DNA of 9,718 nucleotides from contig OMUE01000149.1 of the NCBI GenBank assembly GCA_900314165.1, forward strand, positions 1 through 9,718, in the 5' to 3' direction. Position 1 is the first letter of the stretch, and each line of letters opens with the position of its first letter. Positions 6,164-9,718 of this stretch are shown here, piece by piece. The notes beneath the pieces are model-generated. The model searched no databases. It was not told the DNA's origin and saw only the letters and a program-made list of their open reading frames with translations. The translations under genes were made by a program, and so were the position numbers. The stretch comes from an uncultured Acidaminococcus sp. Lineage in GTDB: Bacteria; Bacillota_C; Negativicutes; Acidaminococcales; Acidaminococcaceae.

Positions 6164-6867
6164 TGCTTACAGTGAAAAATCTGAATGTCTATTATGGGGC
6201 CATCCACGCCGTAAAGGATATTAACCTGGAAGTAGGGGACGGGCAGATTGTGACGTTGATCGGTTCCAACGGCGCCGGCAAATCCACGACGCTGCGGACG
6301 ATTTCCGGTCTGATCAAACCCCAGACCGGCAGCATTGTCTATGGCGGCAAAGAAATTGCAGGAACTGCTGCTCATAAACTGGTAGGAGAAGGCTTGATCC
6401 AGGTTCCCGAAGGCCGTCACGTATTTTCCAACATGACGGTTATGGAAAATCTGGATATGGGTGCGTATCTCCGGAAGGATAAAGCCGGTATTGCCCAGGA
6501 TAAGGAAAAAGTCTTCGAAAAGTTTCCCCGTCTGAAAGAACGGGCCAGCCAGGTAGCCGGTACCCTGTCCGGCGGCGAACAGCAGATGCTGGCTATGGGC
6601 CGGGCCCTTATGAGCCGTCCGAAACTGCTTCTGTTGGATGAACCGTCCATGGGTCTTGCGCCCCTTCTGGTACGGGAAATCTTCTCCATTATCAAGGAAA
6701 TCAATAGCGAAGGTACCACGGTACTGTTGGTGGAACAGAACGCCAATATGGCTCTGTCCATTGCCGACCGTGCTTATGTACTGGAGACGGGGCGGATTGT
6801 ACTGTCCGGTACGGCAGCGGAACTGGCAGCCAGCGAGGCTGTACAAAAAGCTTATCTTGGTGGCTGA
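6163..6867 (+). CDS. livF: Branched-chain amino acid ABC transporter ATP-binding protein LivF
   Basis: This 234-residue partner ATPase of LivG has Walker A GSNGAGKST (34-42), Q-loop IQVPEGRHVF (Q80), signature LSGGEQQ (135-141) and Walker B LLLLDEP (155-161, E160). The switch position reads VEQNAN, with Gln (Q192) in place of the usual His. That substitution is normal for LivF and is not a defect. ATG 6163 overlaps the livG stop by one base and is preceded by GGAGGT at 6 nt. The family's VQKAYLGG C terminus is complete. It is followed after only 14 nt by the CBS-ACT gene, so that gene is part of the same operon. Confidence 0.96.
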   Translation: MLTVKNLNVYYGAIHAVKDINLEVGDGQIVTLIGSNGAGKSTTLRTISGLIKPQTGSIVYGGKEIAGTAAHKLVGEGLIQVPEGRHVFSNMTVMENLDMGAYLRKDKAGIAQDKEKVFEKFPRLKERASQVAGTLSGGEQQMLAMGRALMSRPKLLLLDEPSMGLAPLLVREIFSIIKEINSEGTTVLLVEQNANMALSIADRAYVLETGRIVLSGTAAELAASEAVQKAYLGG

Positions 6868-6881
6868 GAAGGAGGAAAACC

Positions 6882-7547
6882 ATGTTAGTTCAAGAACTCA
6901 TGACAAAAGTTGTAAAAGTTGTACAAGCAGACCAATCCTTGCTGGATGTGCAGGGGCTTATGGCCAATGATAATCTGCGCCGGGTGCCGGTTGTAGATGG
7001 TGATGGCCATCTGCGGGGCATCATCACCGATGGAGATGTAGCCCGGGCTACCCCTTCCGATGCCAGCACTTTAAGCCGCTACGAAGCAAACTATCTGCTG
7101 GGGAAATTAAAGGTCAAAGACCTGATGACGAAGGCTGTTATTACTGTCCAGGTTTCTGATGGGGTGGAAACCGCCGCTTATCTGATGTACAAGTTCAAAA
7201 TCGGGGCACTGCCCGTGGTGGATGACACAAACCGGGTTGTAGGCATTATTTCTGATACGGACTTGTTTAAAGCCTTTGTAAACATGATGGGCTATGCCAA
7301 GACTTCTACAAAACTGACCATCGACGTGGCCGATAAGGTAGGGGTATTGGCAGAACTGGCTAATATTTTCAAGGACAGAGGAGTCAATATCATTTCCGTA
7401 TTCACCAGAGATCTGGGTGAAGGACATCGGGAAGTCAGCATCCGCGCGGATCTGACGAAGGCTATGGATATTATCCAGACCATTCGGGATGCCGGCTATA
7501 CGATTACAGACATCTCTACCTTGAAAGTAGATGATTCTCATGAGTGA
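6882..7547 (+). CDS. Tandem-CBS and ACT domain protein (AcuB-like), putative transporter-linked sensor
   Basis: This 221-residue soluble protein has two CBS domains, about 1-58 and 77-135, followed by an ACT domain at about 144-215. Each CBS domain carries the typical DLMT/ELMT entry and a GIITDGDVAR or GIISDTDLFK exit, where the Asp commonly contacts a ribose of bound AMP or ATP. The ACT part opens with LTIDVADKVGVLAELANIFK, and ACT domains usually bind amino acids. The architecture resembles AcuB-type proteins, but nothing here points to acetoin metabolism. It starts 14 nt after livF with its own strong Shine-Dalgarno (GGAGG, 6 nt) and overlaps the next gene. Position and domains suggest that it reads energy state and amino acid level for the Liv importer, as CBS or ACT-like domains fused to other ABC ATPases do. 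That is an inference. Confidence 0.88.
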   Translation: MLVQELMTKVVKVVQADQSLLDVQGLMANDNLRRVPVVDGDGHLRGIITDGDVARATPSDASTLSRYEANYLLGKLKVKDLMTKAVITVQVSDGVETAAYLMYKFKIGALPVVDDTNRVVGIISDTDLFKAFVNMMGYAKTSTKLTIDVADKVGVLAELANIFKDRGVNIISVFTRDLGEGHREVSIRADLTKAMDIIQTIRDAGYTITDISTLKVDDSHE

Positions 7548-7740
7548 GGAGAAGGAAGAATATCGGGTTGGCGACATCGTTCGTATGAAGAAGGCTCATC
7601 CCTGTGGCTCCTATGAATGGGATGTGCTGCGGGTAGGCATGGACTTCGGCATCAAATGCCGTGGCTGTGGCCATTTTGTCATGCTGCCCAGGGCAAAATT
7701 TGAAAAAGCCGTGCGGGAGATTTTGTCGCATAAGGAATAA
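7540..7740 (+). CDS. DUF951 family protein (small zinc-finger-like)
   Basis: This 66-residue protein matches the DUF951 pattern of Firmicutes: YRVGDIVRMKKAHPCGSYEW, then a C-x2-C pair in KCRGCGH and a basic VMLPRAKFEK tail. Three cysteines and a histidine (HPCG, CRGCGH) could bind a metal. The biochemical role is not known. The start is uncertain. ATG 7540 overlaps the CBS-ACT stop by 8 nt and gives the usual short N terminus, while in-frame ATG 7531 would add three residues; neither has a good Shine-Dalgarno, so translation probably depends on re-initiation from the gene upstream. It is the last gene before the operon terminator. Its presence in a transporter operon may be passive linkage. 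Confidence 0.85.
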   Translation: MSEEKEEYRVGDIVRMKKAHPCGSYEWDVLRVGMDFGIKCRGCGHFVMLPRAKFEKAVREILSHKE

Positions 7741-7748
7741 CTTGGTTA

Positions 7749-7830
7749 GCGAAGAGGAGCGCGCTGCGCACTTTAAACTGTCCGCCATCTTAAGGGCGGG
7801 GGACCATCCGCAGGATGGTGGTGGGTTCGT
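7749..7830 (+). repeat. Composite intergenic repeat: heptamer, GC hairpin and two further hairpins
   Basis: Eight bases after the DUF951 stop comes one heptamer GCGAAGA (7749-7755), then GGA and a GCGC-GCT-GCGC hairpin (7759-7769). The same order (heptamers, GG, GC-GCT-GC hairpin) recurs at 8759-8799 and 9570-9597. Downstream are CCGCC/GGCGG (7782-7786 with 7795-7799) and a perfect 7-bp stem ACCATCC-GCA-GGATGGT (7803-7819). No coding sequence is supported. The operon terminator begins just after it, so the repeat is inside the transcribed 3' region. Confidence 0.65.
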
Positions 7831-7835
7831 TTTTC

Positions 7836-7874
7836 AAGGAACTGTGGAAAAATAATTTTCACAGTTCCTTTTTT
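7836..7874 (+). terminator. Strong intrinsic terminator of the liv operon
   Basis: AAGGAACTGTGGAAAA (7836-7851) pairs with TTTTCACAGTTCCTT, with one bulged G, around a short A/T loop and runs directly into a stretch of six T (7869-7874). This is a textbook Rho-independent terminator for transcription from the left and marks the end of the operon after the DUF951 gene. Confidence 0.92.
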
Positions 7875-7882
7875 GTATGACA

Positions 7883-7891
7883 TGATATAAT
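7883..7891 (+). promoter_or_regulatory. Extended -10 promoter of the exported-protein gene
   Basis: TGATATAAT is a perfect extended -10 (TG-N-TATAAT), 9 bp after the terminator. No recognisable -35 lies at the right distance, as is common for this promoter class. Transcription would start near 7898, so the leader includes the GC-rich hairpin element at 7911-7951. Confidence 0.65.
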
Positions 7892-7910
7892 AAGCTCATA
7901 TCATCTCAGA

Positions 7911-7951
7911 TAAACCGTAGGGGCGTGCCAGAGCGAAGCGGCGGCCCGCCC
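7911..7951 (+). repeat. GC-rich hairpin element, copy 2
   Basis: This 41-nt element is identical to copy 3 (8816-8856) except for one base. It folds as GGGCGTGCC with GGCCCGCCC (one mismatch) around AGAGCGAAGCGGC, which holds a mini-stem GC-GAA-GC. It lies in the predicted 5' leader and ends exactly 8 nt before the Shine-Dalgarno (AAGGAGG, 7960-7966) of the next gene. Confidence 0.85.
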
Positions 7952-7973
7952 ACTTAACCAAGGAGGCAGGTCT

Positions 7974-8696
7974 ATGAAGAAACAAATTGCAGCAGGAATC
8001 CTGGCACTTTTCTTGTCCGCCTGTCCCATGAATGTCCAGGCCGTCCATTGGATGCCTCTGGGAGATACAGAGGAAGGGCTGGTGTACATGGATCGGGACA
8101 GCCTGAAAGCGGTAGATGAAAATACGGTCAGGGCCTGGGAAAAAGTCATCTGGCGGGAACCCAACAGCAAAGGTATGACCGGCGTCCTGCAGCACCAGGA
8201 ATACGATTTGAAAAAAAAGAAGTGGCGGCAGCTCAGCTGGTATTACCTGAATGCCCATGGCAAAAAGAGTACGGGCGTCAGGAAAATTGGAGATTGGCTT
8301 CCTTTGGAACCATTGACCAGTTTGTTTTCCCGTGCCCGGTACGAAAAAGATTATGTGCGATTGAATGGCCCATGGGTGTTCATAAAGACTCTTCCCGGTC
8401 TAGGGAAAAAATGGTTTAATCCAAAGACTTTGGAAAAGAAAAACAACGATACCTATGAAGTCTGGGAAAAGACCCAGCTGCGACAGCCTACAAATGGGAC
8501 TGTAATCCTTCTTTCTAAGACCCGCTATACTTTGAAAGACAAAAAAGCCAAGACTCTTTACCTTTGTACCTTTGACCAGCAAGGCTTTATGACGGATCAC
8601 TACGACGTCCGTGATAAATGGGATCAGGAAAATGATACCTATGGAGAGTATATTGGAGAACAGTTGGCAGCGTATTATAAGAAGCATCATAAGTAA
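7974..8696 (+). CDS. Exported protein with a duplicated surface-adhesin-E-like domain
   Basis: This 240-residue protein has an N-terminal signal peptide, probably cut after VQA (residue 23). An LSAC at 14-17 could instead be a lipobox, so its final location (secreted or lipid-anchored) is open. The mature part has an internal duplication: 38-103 and 147-213 share the order aromatic-x-(D/N)-x2-(S/T)-L, an (N/D)T step, WEK (55-57 and 164-166), a P about six residues on, then Y-x-LK-x-KK. The first half begins HWMPLG and includes GLVYMDRDSL, like the adhesin-E family, in which a short beta-rich unit follows a signal peptide. The family assignment is by pattern only and function is unknown. The ATG is 7 nt after AAGGAGG. 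It is a single gene, with a promoter after the liv terminator. Confidence 0.75.
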   Translation: MKKQIAAGILALFLSACPMNVQAVHWMPLGDTEEGLVYMDRDSLKAVDENTVRAWEKVIWREPNSKGMTGVLQHQEYDLKKKKWRQLSWYYLNAHGKKSTGVRKIGDWLPLEPLTSLFSRARYEKDYVRLNGPWVFIKTLPGLGKKWFNPKTLEKKNNDTYEVWEKTQLRQPTNGTVILLSKTRYTLKDKKAKTLYLCTFDQQGFMTDHYDVRDKWDQENDTYGEYIGEQLAAYYKKHHK

Positions 8697-8799
8697 GCGA
8701 AAAGTGAAAAGCGAAGAGTGAAAAGGTTGTTGCACGGGGCAAGGAAGAAATAAAGAAAGTGAAAAGCGAAAAGTGAAGAGTGAAGAGGCCGCGCTGCGG
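8697..8799 (+). repeat. Two heptamer blocks followed by a GC hairpin
   Basis: Directly after the stop codon (8694-8696) come four 7-nt units GCGAAAA, GTGAAAA, GCGAAGA, GTGAAAA (8697-8724). After 34 nt come four more: GTGAAAA, GCGAAAA, GTGAAGA, GTGAAGA (8759-8786). GG and a CCGC-GCT-GCGG hairpin (8789-8799) follow. The hairpin has a C-G outer pair where the copies at 7759 and 9587 have G-C, so pairing is kept although bases differ. No T-run follows, so this is not an ordinary terminator. Confidence 0.8.
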
Positions 8800-8815
8800 T
8801 AACTTTTGTTAATAA

Positions 8816-8856
8816 TAAACTGTAGGGGCGTGCCAGAGCGAAGCGGCGGCCCGCCC
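8816..8856 (+). repeat. GC-rich hairpin element, copy 3
   Basis: It matches copy 2 (7911-7951) at 40 of 41 positions and has the same orientation. It too ends 8 nt before the Shine-Dalgarno (AGGAG, 8865-8869) of the gene downstream. Near-identity 900 bp apart, with unrelated sequence around, indicates a recently spread or conversion-maintained repeat. No convincing promoter was found between 8697 and this element. Confidence 0.85.
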
Positions 8857-8877
8857 GAATAAAGAGGAGACTATGCT

Positions 8878-9549
8878 ATGAAAATTTGTCCGAAGTGCCA
8901 TAAGATTTACGAGGACTCTCAGAACTTCTGTCCAGATGATGGGACGCAATTGGAACTGACACCTGCGTCTAAAAAAATGCGGGAACAAGCTGCTGATGCG
9001 GAAATCGTATCGGAAGAAACCCATGAACCGGAAGCTGTGACAACGCCTGTACCTGTGACACCACAGGCTGAAAATGCTCAAAGCGGGAAAGAAAATCAGG
9101 CTGGCGCAGAGTTTAAAGCCACTCCGGATCCTGAGGAGCAAACCCAATCGAATCAGCAGCAGTCTTATCAAAAGAGCAAAGGCTTTGACGATTATATCAA
9201 GGAGAACATTCCGAATTCCGAAAATTGGAAGGCCATGTACCTGACCATGGATGGCCGCGTGACCAGAGCGGAATTTCGCAGCCGCTGGTTGATCCTGATT
9301 GTGCTGGCTTTCCTGATCAGTATGGTTTGTGGTGTTTTACCACCTCTGGCTACGATTGGAAGCCTTGCCTTACTGGCTCTCTCCATTATGCAGCTAACCA
9401 TTGCAGCACGCCGCCTTCATGATACGAACCATTCTGCCTGGTGGCTGCTCCTGATGTTCATTCCGGCAATAAACTTCTGCCTCTTATTGTATTTATTATT
9501 TAAGGGAACAAATCACTTGCCCAACGAATATGGCCCTGCAAGAGGATGA
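8878..9549 (+). CDS. Zinc-ribbon and DUF805 membrane protein
   Basis: This 223-residue protein has three parts. Residues 3-26 form a zinc-ribbon-like unit, CPKC then FCPDDGTQL; C4, C7 and C18 are present, but the fourth position is Asp (D21), a variant also common in such CP-x-DG ribbons. Residues 28-110 are a polar, Glu/Gln/Pro-rich linker, probably disordered. Residues 116-223 are a DUF805 membrane domain: DGRVTRAEFRSRW entry, hydrophobic spans at about 136-154, 157-176 and 187-208, and the diagnostic RRLHDTNHSAWW motif and NEYGP end. The ribbon should lie in the cytoplasm. DUF805 has no assigned biochemical function. The ATG is 8 nt after AGGAG; an earlier ATG at 8873 opens only a two-codon frame. 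The gene stands alone between repeats. Confidence 0.85.
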   Translation: MKICPKCHKIYEDSQNFCPDDGTQLELTPASKKMREQAADAEIVSEETHEPEAVTTPVPVTPQAENAQSGKENQAGAEFKATPDPEEQTQSNQQQSYQKSKGFDDYIKENIPNSENWKAMYLTMDGRVTRAEFRSRWLILIVLAFLISMVCGVLPPLATIGSLALLALSIMQLTIAARRLHDTNHSAWWLLLMFIPAINFCLLLYLLFKGTNHLPNEYGPARG

Positions 9550-9562
9550 TGGTAGAGAATAT

Positions 9563-9718
9563 GGTAAAAGCGAAGAGCGAAGAGGGGCGCGCTGCGCTGC
9601 CCCCTCGCCATTGCTAACGCAATGGCCCTCTCCCCCTACGGGGGCGACAGCCCGCTGGGCGGAGCCCTGTCATCCCCGCAGGGGTAGTCTGATTAGAGCC
9701 CTTGGCTTCCTCTCTGTC
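9563..9718 (+). repeat. Hairpin-rich intergenic repeat, cut by the window edge
   Basis: Starting 13 nt after the DUF805-gene stop are GGTAAAA, GCGAAGA and GCGAAGA (9563-9583), then GGG and a GCGC-GCT-GCGC hairpin (9587-9597). This is nested in GAGGGG/CCCCTC. Further stems follow in series: a perfect 8-bp GCCATTGC-TAAC-GCAATGGC (9607-9626), CCCCC-TAC-GGGGG (9632-9644), GACAG/CTGTC (9646-9650 with 9667-9671) enclosing GCCC-GCT-GGGC, and CCCC-GCA-GGGG (9674-9684). The last bases look like the start of another stem. No coding sequence is supported. Confidence 0.75.

Noticed and set aside
5354..6846. Long antisense frames (5354-6118 and 6061-6846) over livG and livF
   Set aside because: The sense strand has intact Walker motifs and translational coupling; the antisense frames have no recognisable motifs and no ribosome binding site.
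6163..6867. LivF defect: Gln instead of His at the switch position (VEQN)
   Set aside because: This substitution is the normal family sequence of LivF, so it is not a sign of inactivity.
7840..7951. Transposon or integron end at the GC-rich element
   Set aside because: No transposase, no terminal inverted repeats pairing two copies and no visible target duplication. It is better described as a short dispersed hairpin repeat.
8697..8799. CRISPR-like array
   Set aside because: Units are 7 nt, degenerate and directly tandem without unique spacers of fixed length, and no cas genes are present.
1..9718. tRNA, rRNA or phage genes
   Set aside because: No cloverleaf-like sequence with CCA-end features, rRNA signature or phage structural or integrase motifs was found on either strand.

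Overview
The window looks like a chromosomal segment from an anaerobic, gut-type Firmicute, most plausibly a Negativicute of the Acidaminococcaceae/Veillonellales kind. The grounds are a low-to-mid GC genome style, strong AGGAGG ribosome binding sites, sigma-A-type promoters, a small clostridial-type ferredoxin, and a DUF951 protein of the Firmicute type. The genus is an inference; no rRNA or other marker is present.

Layout. Positions 1-530 read leftwards: the first 8 codons of an unidentified gene (start at 26), a mono-cluster [4Fe-4S] ferredoxin (344-159) with its promoter and a perfect 20-bp palindrome just upstream, and one copy of a GC-rich repeat. A strikingly A+T-rich stretch (about 531-790) ends in the promoter of a rightward operon. 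That operon (863-7740) is a complete branched-chain/hydrophobic amino acid ABC importer. It has two paralogous lipoprotein substrate-binding proteins in tandem, then LivH, LivM, LivG and LivF, then a small protein with two CBS domains and an ACT domain, and a DUF951 protein. A strong intrinsic terminator at 7836-7874 ends it. Two single genes follow: an exported protein with an internal duplication (7974-8696) and a zinc-ribbon/DUF805 membrane protein (8878-9549). The window closes in a hairpin-rich intergenic repeat.

How it works together. The binding proteins deliver an amino acid to the LivHM membrane pair, driven by the LivGF ATPases. The second binding protein has its own promoter, and a hairpin with a weak T-run sits between it and livH. 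Both would favour excess binding protein over transporter. The CBS-ACT protein, encoded 14 nt after livF, is a good candidate for a sensor of adenine nucleotides and amino acids tied to this transporter. That role is inferred from domains and position only.

No clearly new multi-gene system is visible. The most unusual signals are non-coding. (1) A 35-41 nt GC-rich hairpin element occurs three times, always in sense orientation to the gene downstream; twice it ends exactly 8 nt before the Shine-Dalgarno sequence. (2) A family of degenerate heptamers (consensus GYGAARA) starts at or just after the stop codons of four genes, and in three cases is followed by a small GC hairpin that keeps its pairing despite base changes. 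(3) An inverted repeat could mask the start codon of the truncated first gene. (4) A 15-bp direct repeat has one copy filling the spacer of the liv promoter.
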